Source: Xiphophorus maculatus
Taxonomy: Eukaryota; Chordata; Actinopteri; Cyprinodontiformes; Poeciliidae
DNA length: 64,000 bases
Assembly (NCBI RefSeq): GCF_002775205.1
Contig: NC_036457.1
Location: 3,767,650 to 3,831,649, forward strand
Reading direction: 5' to 3'
The stretch's first letter is position 1, and the number at the start of each line of letters is the position of its first letter. The notes under the pieces are model-generated. The model had not been told where the DNA came from and did no database searches. It saw nothing but the letters and a program-made list of their open reading frames with translations. This document shows positions 48,791 through 61,528 of this stretch, piece after piece. The position numbers and the translations under genes were made by a program.

Positions 48791-49149
48791 CAAAATCTAC
48801 TGACAAAAATGTCAGATGCAACACAATGCATGTCTACTCATTGACTTATAGTCTGAAGTTCACCTTGTTTCACCCAAATCTACTTTAAATTGCTGAATTA
48901 AAGTTGCTTAAACACAGGAAGTGTTTTCAAATGAGAACTGATCTAGATCCTTTTGTTGCTGCTGAGAAATACAAAATATTTTTCCAAACCCAAAATGATA
49001 ACAAACTGGATGCATTTCTTTCAACAAGAAAAAACCATTGAATTTACAATCCAGTTTCTACAAAAAATGTTTAATTAAAATAGTTAATGCTTTATTTATT
49101 GTTAAGTAGATAAAAAAATACAAAATTTTATGATGGGAAAAAACAGCTG

Positions 49150-49345
49150 AGACATTTTTAACAGAGAAATGTGACGACATCCTGAAGGCAGAAGCTTCTT
49201 AAAGAGACAGAATCCCAACTTCAAGGAATTAAATGTTGACGTAAAATTTCTTTTAAGTCATATTTGCTATATAAATATAACAACTGAAGGTAATATAGTT
49301 CTTAGATGTGCCTTAAAATGGAATTATGTGGCTAAAAATAAATAC
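49150..49345 (+). mobile_element. Truncated MITE, same family as 50408-50895
   Basis: Shares CTTAAAGAGACAGA, AAAATTTCTTTTAAGTCATA, TATAACAACTGAAG and the following TAATATAGTTCTTAG with the right half of the element at 50408-50895. Only this half is present. Confidence 0.6.
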
Positions 49346-50407
49346 TACTTCCAATTTAAGAAGTGTTGTGTTCATTGCAGAGTCATAAAAACAGAAAACT
49401 AAATATGGAAGTTATTGCTCTGCCCAGTTCAGATCACATTTTGTTCTCTGGCGATTAGATGCTGGTTCTTTCAGAAAATAATGAATTTTTCATTAAGTTC
49501 TGTTTGGTTCTGGTGGGAACCAGGATCTGAACTGTTCTGCAGCGTTGCGTCACCGAGTCGCCGTTCTTCCAAACAGAAACTCTCAACAACCAACCAGGAT
49601 CAACGTTTCCTCAGCAGCTGCTTCCAATTAATCCCAACAAGAACAGCCTCTCTCTCTCTCTACCCATGTTACCACATGATGCACTGCCTCGCTCGCCCAC
49701 CCGCCCTCTCCACAGTCGGCATGTCGTCATGAATGTGTTATTAATCTGAAAACACTCAGAACAGACTATTAGTTTCAGATTTTCAAACATTTCATCTGCT
49801 TTGTTAGTTCCAGACTAAATTAAATGTTCGACTGTAAATATTTGGGATTTTCAGGAAGCTCCGCGTTGGGAAGGTCGTCTCTAGTTTCTTTGTGGCTGCA
49901 GGACAGTTTCAGCTTTAATTCCCCATATAAGCTATCCTGGTTTCCCTCTCCGTCTTTTCCCAAACTGTTAAAAGGATTTAATACAAGTTGGAAGAAGTTT
50001 CTCGTTATCCTGGACGGATCTTTCCATTCCTCAGAAAAATGCTTCCTCATATCAAGGTCAGATTTCTGCTTCTGTGCGGCTGTTACTCCGGTTTTCCATT
50101 GCTGCTCAGCATTTTGACTTGGACCAGTTTGGAAGAATCAAACTCGGTCTTATCCGGCTCTGGATCAAGAACCAGTTCTGCAGCAGAAACCGAAAAAGAA
50201 GGATAAAAAATCTTCCATGACTGACTTTCTGGTTTCCTGTCTTCCCTGAAGCCGAGATATTTAAGTAGCCTTTAGATTTTGTCTGAGAAATCATAAAAAA
50301 AATCTGAGTCGAATTTTAATATTTATGCAAAATGTAGATCAACACTAACCAAAGACAAGACATTTTTTATTTAGGTGACTTCCTGTTATTACTGCTCTGG
50401 TAAAAAT

Positions 50408-50895
50408 GCTAAAGGGGCAATATTATGTAATATCGACATGTTTGAGCTTTACGTCAAGATATAAAGTTCTTCCCTTATAAAACATTCCTGTAGTGTCGCC
50501 TTAGTATCACATGTTTGAGAAGTCATTTAATCTCCATGGTAACCAATCAGCTGAGCAAAATGATTGGATGGACCTAGCCCCGCCTTTGGGACACAGCTCC
50601 TCCCCCACTCAGCTCCTTCAGACTAGCCAGCAGCAATTAGCAAACAGCTGGTGAAAATGTAGCTCATTATAGGAGCTGCTTATCAAAGCAACCCATGTTG
50701 GGATGACTTCCAGAAAGAGCAGGAGTTTTTAAAGAGACAGAGGCCAAAATTACAAGGCCTTAAAATACGAATTAAAATTTCTTTTAAGTCATACATATGT
50801 ACAGCATTTTTATAACAACTGAAGTTAACATAGTTACTTGACTATGCTGTAAATGGCACTTTGTGCCCGGAAAACAAATAACAAGGCCCTTTTAA
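50408..50895 (+). mobile_element. Non-autonomous DNA transposon (MITE)
   Basis: Begins TAAAGGGGCAATATTATG and ends ACAAGGCCCTTTTA, giving imperfect terminal inverted repeats around AAAGGGGC/GGCCCTTT. The interior (TTTGAGCTTTACGTCAAGAT, CATGGTAACCAATCAGCTGA, CCCCGCCTTTGGG) matches a widespread fish element. It has no ORF. Confidence 0.6.
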
Positions 50896-51179
50896 AATTG
50901 TATTAATTAATCCACGACTTTCTGATTTTCTGCAGGATAGATGAGCGCAGAAATCCGTTTCATTTAAACGAGTCAGGATGAAACTTCGAGAAAACATTTC
51001 CTGTTCGAAACTCAGCTATGCCTTCACTCAGAGATATAAACTAAAACCATGAAAAAAAAAACAAGTTATTTCTTTCCTCTGCTCTACTGAATATAATTAA
51101 ACACAAGCTACAAAACTAACTGCAAATAACTGTTTTATAACATTTGTTTTATGTTTAAATATAAAAATAGTATTAGAAA

Positions 51180-51370
51180 AGCACCTTTCACTTGCTGTGT
51201 AGCACGGTGAAGGATCTGTGATGCTGTGGGCCTGTTTGTCCTTTGGAGCCTTATCAGAGTTCCTGGCATTTCGCCTGGATTCCCTCTGGTGTGGAGCTGA
51301 AAGCGAGTCGCCTCCGACTCTTTCAGCAGGATAATCATCCTAAACATCAACACAGAAACGGCTCATTGGG
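51180..51370 (+). mobile_element. Tc1-like transposase relic
   Basis: Fragments VKDL-CCGPVCPL and LFQQDNHPKHQHRNG correspond to the Tc1 catalytic-domain region ending in FQQDNDPKHT. Frameshifts separate them. Confidence 0.55.
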
Positions 51371-52239
51371 CGCAGAATCAACTTCTTCCAGAACCGTCCC
51401 GGTTCTAAATCCCAAAGCGAAGCCCGGGTTTGTGATCCAGCTGTGTTGTTGTTCTGGTTTGGAGCTTTGAAGTCGCCCTGTTGGTTTGCTCTTCCTCTGC
51501 CTCAGATGTTTGTATTCTTCTGGTTTTGTAGAAGTCGGATCAGGACACAATCCGTCTTGTTGCTACAATCTGACATCGCTCTGATGTTTAACGCAAATAT
51601 TTCACAAAATAACAAACCAATCAAAACCACATCAGTGGTCCAGCTCATCTGGTTACTGCAAGATTCCTCTCAGATAATCCTGTGGTTTTTATCAGCTTTC
51701 ATCCTTTTGTTTCCCAACGCCTTGTGATTGAATTTCTCGCCGTGTTTCTGATTGCAGCATTTTCCAGCCGGTCGTTGTGTAACGAGTCCAGCGTTCCTGA
51801 GCTTCCTGCGGTTTCTGGGGACTCTGGCAGCAGCTCTTGTGTAAAGTTACAAACTCCAACTGGTTTGTTTTCACGCAGCAGCTGCAGAGAGGCTGAAGGC
51901 CGTCCAGGCATTGTTTGAAATCACACACCATGTGTTTAGATGTAAAGAATGTCAGTTTTAACCGCAGCATTGATGTTTTTTAGATCTAAAAACCAATAGT
52001 GGAACTGATTCTGAGTCAGAAACCAAAATGGACCGGAAAGATGCAAAAACAGTCCGAAAATGAGCATTATCCCTTACTGGTTTAGGATAAATAAACTTGA
52101 AATGGTTTGAAAACGTTCCAGTTTTCCTGCTCGTCGTGTCCGAACAGCGACGCGGGACAGGAAGTGTGCGACTGGGATGTTTGACCCTTCGTAAGGCGTT
52201 TGATTCCAAAGCGTTTCAGAGGAAAGCAGCGTGTGGCGC
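51371..52239. other. Non-coding stretch
   Basis: Several open frames on both strands overlap here with no common family or splice structure. I assign no gene. Confidence 0.5.
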
Positions 52240-52351
52240 TGACGTCAGGTTGTTTATCAGCAGGATGGGAAATTCCCGCTCCAGCAGCCAGATGTGTCTC
52301 CAGTTTATCTGCTGGTCGGTTTGGCAGGAAGCCGACGGTTAAATATAAAAG
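52240..52351 (+). promoter_or_regulatory. Promoter-like cluster: CRE, kappa-B and TATA box
   Basis: TGACGTCA (perfect CRE) at 52240-52247, GGGAAATTCCC (perfect palindromic kappa-B site) at 52267-52277 and TATAAAAG at 52344-52351, in that order on one side of a predicted start near 52375. The region is GC-richer than its surroundings. The first downstream ATG (52400) opens only ten codons (MDSPAFNADA), so the transcript could be non-coding or spliced to later exons. Confidence 0.45.
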
Positions 52352-52919
52352 CTGCTGCTCTGTTTTTAACCTGCATCACAGAAACACAGGAAGCAGGAGA
52401 TGGATTCCCCAGCTTTTAATGCAGACGCTTGAGCTGCACCTCCTTCATGTTTGAATGCAAAGCAAGCAGAAAGTACATTCACAATTAACAACAATAATAT
52501 GTGTTATTTAGCCTGTAATCAGAAAAAATCTAGGAGTTCATTTTTCAAACTCATATTTTTACTGTTATTCATAAAGATGTCTCAGTTAGCTAAATGCTAG
52601 TTAAACATTTAGCAGGCTAAATATGCAGCTCCAAACTAAATTTCTAGATCCAAGCTAAATATTCAGCTAGCAGGCTAACTGAATATGAATTAAATTTAGC
52701 CTGCTAGCTAATTTTAATTTAGTCTAACTGGAGAAAAAAACTCAAATTTTGACATTACTCTCTCAACTTTTCTGAAGAAACATAGAAAATATTAAACTTT
52801 TGGAGTTTTTCTGAGTTTTCAGAAGGGTTTACTATTTTTCTGAGTTTACTCATTTTTTCCCGTCTACATTGGCCCTAATATGCCATTGAAAACATCTGTG
52901 CTGTATCATTCTTGAACTG

Positions 52920-52985
52920 AAGTCAGGGGCCGCAAATGGCCCTCGGGCCACACTTTGGACTCCCCTGCATTAGGGCCATAAAAGA
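52920..52985. repeat. Dispersed repeat (GGGCCGCAAATGGCCC-type)
   Basis: AGTCAGGGGCCGCAAATGGC CCTCGGGCCACACTTTGGAC is a common vertebrate DNA-element motif and is related in sense-reversed form to 48673-48790. Confidence 0.5.
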
Positions 52986-55900
52986 TTCAGATGAGCTTAT
53001 TCAGGCATCTTATCAGGATGCCTTCTGGGTCCTTTCTGGACTTGTTCAACCAGGGTTAGACCCAGAATCCTCTGGAAGGACCACATGAATCTCTTCTGGT
53101 TTTGGTAAGACCCGCAGGATGTCCTTGGAACGACCTCCACCTTCTCCTAGGCTCGATAAACCAGTGAACCTTAAATAAGTGGATTTATGATGATGAGTGA
53201 AGTGACCAGAGGACCAAACTCTTTGTGTTCATATCAGCGGCTCTTCTGCCTCTGATGTCTGAGATGTTTCCTCAGTCTTGATCCGTCTGCTCGGTCAGAT
53301 CAGCATCACTTCTACAGCCGAGGCCAGAAAACACTTTGTCTTTTGTCTCTGTAATACTTTGTCCACTCAGCGGGTTTTCAGTGAAAGCTTCGACATTCCT
53401 CTGAGGCTCAGACCAAACCCGGCTGGTACAAACCACTAAACACCTCTGGGATCATTACCTGCCCCGAAACAAGCGGACCTTTCTCTGCTTTCCACACATC
53501 CTGCAGCTCTGCAGCCTCTCAGCTTATTTACAACCAAAGCAAAGCTCTGTAATCACGTTTTTTGGTGACAAGGGAAACTTTGTTGACCAGCTCTCTCTTG
53601 AAACCACAGAATCACTCAATCTGCAGACTAAAACGGTGCAGTGAGGGAAACCAAACACCCTGAGACATTTTGGAGTAGAAACTCCTGAAGGAAAAGGTCA
53701 GCGGTTATTACAGCTCGTGGTCTTAATTGTGTTTTGGCAGCACTTCCTGTCTGTTATGATAAAGTTTGACGTAATGACTTAAACGAAACAATACCTTACA
53801 GCAGTTGGGTGGAGACCACTCCAGCAGGCCTTTGTTTGGATTTTTGGAGCACTAAGCAGCTTGAGGAGCCAACTCCCTCACTACAACTCAGATTTAATCA
53901 GGTTAGAGGTCAACGCTTAGACAGTCACACAATGACAGACCTCTAAAGTGCAGCTCTGCATCGCAGCGAGCGCAGAAATACCTGCAGAACCAACAGCAGG
54001 TCTTACAGTTATCAGTCACGTTGGTGCATTTCTCAAATCATTTTTGGCTTTTGCAAAACAATTCATACAAAATGTAAAATCTATATCAACGAACATGTCA
54101 GTGCCTCAGAAGGACAAGTTCTCGTTTCATTGGGTTCTGATAAGACAGTCAGATTTTAGTCATGTTGTCAGTAAAACACTGGATGTTCTGCTGTAAACTA
54201 TGGTTAAAGTTTTCATGTCAAGTATTGTAATCATGACAGACCAGTAAAGGCATAAATGTGGTAAAAGATTCACATTTACATCTTTACTGTAACTTATTGA
54301 TAGATCATGTGATGTGATACAGAAAGCAAGAAAAAAACGAAAGTATCAATAGGAACATAAGACAATCTCCTAAAGGAAAACTGAACATGCAGTTATGTAG
54401 AAAATATATTTCTTCCTAATTCTGCCACAGCCTCACTCCTCTTCCTCTTCCTCTTCCTCTCTCTGGCTGTTTACCTCGTCCAAATCCTTGTCCTTCCACT
54501 GTCACAAATGTAACATCATGTTTGTTTAACTGTAAAAAAAAAAGCTACAGAAATGTCTCTTCAGGTTTCAGTCGGATGACGGACGATGTCCACCTGTAAT
54601 GAAACACACATTCATGCTCTCCCCAGTTAAATACGAGTGTTTTCAGTTGGTTTGACCTCCTCCAGGCTGTGTTGATCCTGCGGTCGGACTTTATTTACAC
54701 AAACTTGGAGCTAACCACAGAATCCTGCTAAATTCTCTGTGTTTACATGTGTTTTTATGCATGTGTTTGGGTTCCTGCTGCTCTGTAGTCTAGTCTGACA
54801 TAATAAAATGAACTGAGCACCGTTGGCTCTGTAAGGTTGCAGATAACCTGCACATTTTTAAGTAAATCAAACTGTGTTTGTTGTCACAGTTTTGAAGTGT
54901 GGAGCGCTCAGGAAAAAGAAAACCTTCTCCAGCGGCGGTTGTTTTGGTTTGGACTCATTTAGCAGCATCAAACCACAAGCAGCATCAAACTCTGCAATTT
55001 GAGCTGCGATGACTCATTTATTTCACTAAATGTAGCCGCTTGGAAATCAAAGGTCCAGTTTTAGAGCTACGCATGAAAACATGCAGCTCAGTCCTGAAAA
55101 CTACGCTCTGAGGTTTGTTAGCGATGCAAAGCACAATGTTCATGACATTTGTCCAAAAAGAATACATTTCCACACAGATTACAGAGAGATTTTGCTAAAT
55201 TAGTGAGAAATTAACAACTGTACATACAAGTAGAATTAAGTCCAAAATTATTCAGACATCTGTTGAATTTATGTTTAAAATAGTTTTTATTCAACCTAAA
55301 GCTTTGCTTCTAGCAGGAAATGAGACGGTTTTGGTCTGCAGAGAAGATCATCAAGTCCAACTTTTTCTCCAGTTAGTGTCTCTGCAGACCCCACACATGC
55401 CTGACATAAACTGCTTAGACTTTTACTTTCAGGTTGGTGCTACATAGAGAGTTCTCTGATGAACACTTAAAAGTCAAAATGTGATCAATGTGATGAATAT
55501 TTCCCATGTCGTCTTCTTTTATAAAAACACAAGATACATTCATTATTGGCTCCTTATTCTCTCTAAAATCTTGCAGAAAATTGTATATTGAAGTTTTCCA
55601 GTCTGGGTTAAAGAACCGTCACAGAAGAGTCAGCACTGTTAAGGGATTTTAATTATACATTCTCTGCAACAGATTGTGATCGCTGTGTTGTTTTGGTTGT
55701 GCTGCCTTCGATACAGTGGGCCATCAGATTCTCTCCCAGAAGGCATCTGGGGCCTGAGTAGACTGAATGACAGCAGACACTCGCCTCCTGTTTTGTGTGT
55801 CGATGTTCCTTCAGCACGTTCCGTCACTGAGGGAATCTTGCATCAGTTCTGCTGTCAGAGACCCATTGATGCTTTTTCTGGTCATTTACCCTGAGCTGAG

Positions 55901-56222
55901 GCCTCCAGCGGTCCCCGAGGGGCCCGAGGGGCCTCCAGGGACCCTTATAATTCAATCTGAGAGCTGTGTGCATCAGCAGGGGTTCCTTTATTTAGTCTCT
56001 TTTGTGGTAGTGAATATAAATCTGTTTCATGTTTTCTGCAGCTGTCCAAACTTATTAAAATGTACATAATCATAAGATGTGGTCTTTGCGGCAGATCTTT
56101 CATGCATTATGATCTATTAACATACTACCAGAGGGAGATGTTGCTTCATACTGCCTGTAGATGGACTAGGTAGAAAAATAATATGGTAACTTAATTAAAA
56201 TGACTTTCTCTCCTTCTAACAG
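52986..56222. other. Non-coding stretch
   Basis: No domain recognised. Notable only for CCTCTTCCT-type repeats at 54431-54460 and the imperfect palindrome CCCCGAGGGGCCCGAGGGGC at 55914-55933. Short frames at 53948 and 55676-56069 are unsupported. Confidence 0.5.
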
Positions 56223-56290
56223 GGAAGGATTTGAAGAAGAACCAGAAATCCTGGACAGAGGTTCAGATTCTCTGATCAGAAGAGCTTCAT
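56223..56290 (+). other. Exon-like segment, product unknown
   Basis: Acceptor TTTCTCTCCTTCTAACAG and donor CAT/GTAGGT surround 68 bases that are open in only one frame: EGFEEEPEILDRGSDSLIRR then AS. The RRAS sequence resembles a basophilic kinase site. It ends in phase 1, compatible with the exon-like segment at 62829. No family recognised. Confidence 0.3.
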
Positions 56291-57009
56291 GTAGGTTTGT
56301 CTTCCTTTTTGATTTAGTTTTCCTGTTAATTGTTTCATGTGGAGCAAATGTCCAGTGAACTGCTCCATCTAGTTTGGGTTAGATATGAGATTTTATAAAG
56401 TTATGGTTTGGGAAATGGAGAAAAAAATTATTTATGTCACTGTTGAATTCAGATTTAAAATTATTTTAATCAACCTAAAAGTTTCATTCTGACAGGAAAT
56501 GAGATATTTATTGCTCAAAAGATCAAAAACCAAAGTAAAAAGAGTGTTGGTTCAAAGAAATATTTGATCTGTTTTATAGGGGAACAAATGTCATGTTAAT
56601 TATTGTCTATACTTATCTCCGTAATTAAACATTTCTTTGGAGACGACCCAAGTTTGAGGTTGGAATGTCCCTTTACCATCACCCTAATCTTGAGCCCCTT
56701 TCAACAGATGCTCTCAGATTCTGGTTGATCCACTATTAGGTTTCCATAAATAATTAATATTTCAATATTAAAATAAAATGTACTTAAAAATGCTAACTTG
56801 GTCCAAAGTCAGAACAAACTGAGCTGTTAGCTCACCAAAACGTGTAATAATGCGATGTAGATCATTAATTTAGTGAAGTTTTCATATAATTAATGCAGTA
56901 ATAAACATTTATAACCATTCATAAACATTTTATGAAACACTGATTTACTTTGTAAGCATTCCTCTAAGCTAATCCCACAGGGAGGACTGAAAATTAGATC
57001 AAACTAACA

Positions 57010-57370
57010 GCCTGGTTTCCCCCTAAAACTAAATTGCTTTGTGAATTAATCTAAGAGAAATCTCAAATTGTATGTAAAAACATAAACAGTTTTTAATTAT
57101 ATCTTACTGCACTTGGAATAAGACAAAACTAACTTACAAGTAACTTTTTAGTGAGATATGAGTTTATTTGAAGTAAATAATGTTATAATTCTGACAGATT
57201 ACTTAACAAGGCAATTTTTCCATTACAAGTGAAATCATCTGCCAGTGGAACTAATAGTGTTGATCAATAATCAAGAATTATTGACCTAAAACAAGTTCCT
57301 ACATTGTGCTGAAAATTTTCTTGTAAGTTAATAAAACAAAGTTATGAAATTTGCGCCAAAAACGAGACAC
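57010..57370. repeat. Degenerate dispersed repeat
   Basis: CTTACTGCACTTGGAATAAG ACAAAACTAACTTACAAGTA and TTCTTGTAAGTTAATAAAAC are the near-complementary arms of a common fish element built on TTGCACTTGAAATAAGACAA; a related piece lies at 60160-60270. Confidence 0.45.
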
Positions 57371-58337
57371 AAATTCTTGGAAAGATTTTGAGTTTTTGCA
57401 ATGAGGACAAACATTTTGAATATAACATCTGATGATTTGTCAATGGAAATCTTGGCTTTGTCTAAAATATTTAATAGATCTTTGTCTTGTTTTTGAGATG
57501 CTGTTTAACTTCTTTGTTGGTTTTTTCTATCATTTTTCTCATGCGTTTCTCTAAAACTTGCAGAATAGACAAGTTCATATTGGTGTTGGGAAGCTGTTTT
57601 ACATAAAATGCATTAGATCCTGTTTGTTTTAGTGTTCATTCAGTGAAACCAACATGGTGTTTTTACTTGTTTTTATCATACTGGTCCAGTCCTGGTTTCA
57701 TTAACAAGATAATATCTTTGGGTTTTCTCTCATTATTCAATCATTCTGTTTATAAGCGGATTTAAGCCAACCATCAGGGATCAGAGGGTGTTAAAGTTTC
57801 CTGCAGATGTGTGAACAGATGAAGGTGATCCGACTGTAACTCAGATTTATTGGTGACCCGTAGATAACCTCAGCTGGTTAAGGTAAACCGTGTTTAATCC
57901 AGGACCAGATCTGATTATTCCCCCGGCCAGCAGACTGCTTGATACGATTACAGACAATCGATTCAATGGAGCAGCCAAGCATTTCATTTTATTTTATTTT
58001 TGATCATTTGATAATTATTGGTATCTTGCTGGTGTGTTTTAGAACAAGAAAATGTAGTTTTTCCTCAAACAAATCTGACCAAATGTCTGATTCACAGAAA
58101 CGTTTGGCAGTTTGTTGAGCTGAGAGTTTTTGACCCTGAAGCTTTGTGCAGTCCGTCTTGTGTTGAAGAACTTGGTGGAGGTTTTGTGTTGTTTTGGGGT
58201 TTTTTACTCAAAGTTATTTAAGAACTTATATGAGTCATTTGTTCATTTTTGATGCCAAAATTCAATTTCAAGAGTACATTTTTCAGAGTTCTTGGTTGAA
58301 AAAGTAGCAGTTGTTAGGATTTAAATATATAAGCTAC

Positions 58338-58475
58338 AAATGGATGGATGGGATCATAGGGATCAGTGGATAAATGGATGACAAAGACAGGCTGGATGGA
58401 CGGATGGATGAACAAATGGCTGGATGGACGGATGGATGAACAAATGGATGAATAGACTAATGGACGGACGGACGG
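58338..58475. repeat. GGATGGACGGATGAA minisatellite
   Basis: Irregular array of GGATGGAT, GGACGGAT and GAACAAATGGAT units, ending GGACGGACGGACGGAG. Confidence 0.85.
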
Positions 58476-58559
58476 AGTCCATTTGACTCCATATGTATTT
58501 CCAACCTCATCCAAGCCATGACTTCTTTTTCTTTTTTTTTATCCTCCATTGTCATCCAG

Positions 58560-58779
58560 ACTGAGTAACTCCTCCTTCTCCTCCTCCTGTTCCTCCTCCA
58601 TCAGCAGATCCTCCTCTCTAAAAGCTTCCTCAGTGTTCTGCAGAACCTTACACCAAACAGGAAGCAGCGACTGCGACCCCACCCATAGCCCCCACCCCCG
58701 ATCCCCACCTGGAGAGCGGCGCTCCGCCCGTCTGCCCAGTGGTGGCACAAGGAGTCCAGTCACCCCAACAGGAAGCTGA
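58560..58779 (+). other. Exon-like segment, serine-rich, product unknown
   Basis: A strong acceptor (T-rich tract then ATTGTCATCCAG) opens only one frame: LSNSSFSSSCSSSISRSSSL then KASSVFCRTLHQTG, RSPPGERRSARLPSGG and a stop after TPTGS at 58777. Codon third positions favour C. A second frame carries a proline-rich run and ten glutamates (to 58933), and the minus strand is also open, so the true frame and even strand are unsure. Confidence 0.3.
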
Positions 58780-58939
58780 CTTCCTCTTCCCTCCTCCATC
58801 CAGGCTCACTTCCTCCGCTGAGAGGAACGCTGCTCCTCCTTCTCCTCCTCCACCTTATCCAAATCTCTCTGTACTCTCCCATGAAGAGGAGGAGGAGGAG
58901 GAGGAGGAAGAGCACAGCTCCAGCTCTTTATAGAATATT

Positions 58940-60908
58940 CAATCCCAGATAAAGAAAACTCACCAACACATCAATGTTAATCTGGTACATGTTCTTCCTG
59001 CTGTTAGCAGATGTTCTGGACTTCCTGTTTCCTGTTTCTCTCAGCTCTAACTCAGCTGCTGATGTTCAGATATTCCGACCTGTTCTGATTTTGTGATTTA
59101 ATTAACGATGGAAGTCATTTAAATTTTTGGTTTTCTTCTATCTCTCAGTTCTAAAGCTCAGATTATCTTCCTCTGCTCAGATTATTTCCATCCTGCCATC
59201 ATTTATGGAAACATTTTGTCAACTTAGTATAATTTCCTCACAGCCACTTTTCTGGAGAGCTGAAGATAAAACTGGAAAACAATAATATGCTGATAGGAAA
59301 AGCTGGAAAAACCTGGAAAGTATGGAGTTTCTCTTTTTTTCTTTGTTTTTCCTCTTTTCTTTATTCCTTTCCTTCCTTAAAGGCTTTTTTTTTTTGTAGG
59401 TTTATTTTTTTAGTCTTTTTTAGTCTCAATTATAAATATCTGATATACATATAGATTAGTTATTGATTCATTGTATTTGGGAATACAATGATAATTTCCA
59501 TTTTTATTCAGTGTTTGCCCAGGTTTTTATTTGACTAAATCGTCTGAATCCAGATATAAATAAGAGGAAAAAACTGTTGGATTTATTGTTGCAATGAATG
59601 TTGCAGCAAAGCCTAAGCTTTCATATTTCAGGTTTATTTTCTTTTTGTTCCTCAAGTTTCGATAGTTTTTGAAGCGTTCCTGCACATAATTAACCATCAT
59701 CAGACTCTCTGTAGTGTGCCGCCATAAACTGAAGCCAAGTCAGATATGTTAGTGACTTTAACTGGGTCGTGTTGAAGTTAGTGTGAAGTCAGAGCATAAG
59801 AGGATCAGCTGGTCGTTTGTCTCTGGGAGAACAGGTGGCAATCTCCTCAGCTGCATTAATATTTTCAATTCAAATCCGATGAATTCTTTCATTCTGCTGC
59901 TGGGCCGAACCGGGGGAGGTGATGAGGAGGAGGAGAAGGTCTTTGTCTGTGAAGAATGGAGAGGGGGTCGGCCGTGGCAGGGCGTCCTGCGAGCCAGCAG
60001 ATGGCCGATGGGTTGAGCAGACAAAAGTGAGCCGCAGAGTTTTTCCTTTTAAAGCTGGAGAGACCAACACAAAGCGTCAGACTGAGTGGGGGTCAGCCTG
60101 AGGCATCAGCATCCAAGAAATGATAGATATATATTCTGTAGCTCTATTTCTAAAACATTACAAAATAATCTTCTTTAAAAAGTTTTTTCTCATTTTAAGA
60201 ATATTAAGATTTTTGCACTAGAAACTAGACAAAACGTACTTGGTGAGATTTAGTGTTTTTGCAGTGCAGTCTTAAAGGAACTGGTGCTGAGATAGAAATG
60301 GTTAATCTACACCAAGATTAGTTTTTTGGTTCTTTTTTTTTTGTAGGACCAAGAAGTGATTTGGTGAAAATATATTCAAAACAATAAGTTTTTTCCTTAT
60401 AAGCAACCATGTAGTTTTGTTTCATCAGGCCTGTTGTGTTGTTCAAAGTTGCAGGCTCCTCAAAGATCGATATCGATGTAAAAGTTGAGACTCTCAGACT
60501 TCGCAGTCAAATGCAAACTGAAGCCATGTTTTCTTTTTCTGGATAAAGATCTAATCATCATTATTTGGACATTTATTTACATCAGGTCAACACAGTTTCC
60601 GGAGTCCTGATCTGTCCCCAATAGAGAAAACAAAAATAGGACAAATTTCTCAAATTGTTGAAAACTTTGATACATGTTTGTAGAGAGAATAAAGCACAAT
60701 AAACAGATAATATCCCAGATAGCTTCATGCTTTTAATGCCAGAACAGCATTAAATGTTGGGAGGAGGGAAAAACTTCACTGAAGCGAGGAATGCGGGAAA
60801 ACCTGTCAGATTACTGATGAAACTGTGTGAAACAAACTCCTCCTATAATTAAACCTCCTCCTTGGAGTCACAGCTGTCCAGGGTTCAGCCCGCTTCTTTC
60901 AGGAGAGG
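58940..60908. other. Non-coding stretch
   Basis: No gene recognised. A dispersed repeat (TTTGCACTAGAAACTAGACA ... GTTTTTGCAGTGCAG) lies at 60160-60270. The acidic frame at 59783-60016 lacks splice and family support. Confidence 0.5.
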
Positions 60909-61054
60909 TCAGAGGTCGGCGATGCGTTCGGGGGTCAGTGGCTCGTCCTCCTCCCTTCGTCTTCCTCCCTCTTCCTGCTGCGGGACAGGATGGGCGCTGC
61001 CCGGCTCTGGCCGGCTCTTACGCACCGAACCTTGAGTTTGTCGGAACCTCTGAC
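60909..61054 (-). other. Possible terminal exon on the minus strand
   Basis: Read on the complement, acceptor CGCTAACAG is followed by an open frame GQRFRQTQGSVRKSRPEPGS, then AHPVPQQEEGGRRREEDE and a stop after PLTPERIADL. Composition is GC-rich and charged, unlike its flanks. No upstream exon or family was found. Confidence 0.25.
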
Positions 61055-61193
61055 CTGTTAGCGGAAATGAATGTTCAGAGTTTTTATTGCTCTGCAGAAG
61101 ATGTGTAATTGAGTAATGATTTCTGATCATGTCAAAGGTTGTTGGTTTAAGCGCAGCAGGAAATCCTGTTCTGTTTGCTCCGAGTAGAAGAAT

Positions 61194-61528
61194 GGATACC
61201 ACTTTACAACAAGGCTCCCCTTAAAGTTAGCTAATAAAAAGTTCATATATTATTAATTCATCTCTAAGCACTTTATAAATCATTAATTAGTGTTTATTAA
61301 AAAGATCTACCGTTCTTGCAAAATCTGTTCAGCTATATATTTTATCCAGAGATGTTATACTAAATATTTCAGACTATTTAGATAAGCATTAGTAAATGTA
61401 TATTTTTAGCATAGTCTCTTTCTCATCCTTACTTGATAATGATTTAAGTGTTTATAGATTCATTAATAACATATTTATAAACTATTTATTAGCCATCTGT
61501 AATGGGATCCTTATTGTAAAGTGGAACC
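61194..61528. mobile_element. MITE with terminal inverted repeats
   Basis: The left end GGATACCACTTTACAACAAG and the complement of the right end GGTTCCACTTTACAATAAGG match over about 24 bases. The 335-base AT-rich interior (TTCATATATTATTAATTC, AACTATTTATTAGCC) has no ORF and matches a common fish element type. Confidence 0.8.

Noticed and set aside
58560-58933. Assignment of the 58.5 kb acidic and proline-rich segment to a phosphatase-actin regulator (phactr), a known neighbour of endothelin genes
   Set aside because: Only a glutamate run followed by serines resembles it; no RPEL motif is visible and a stop follows, so the synteny idea is unsupported.
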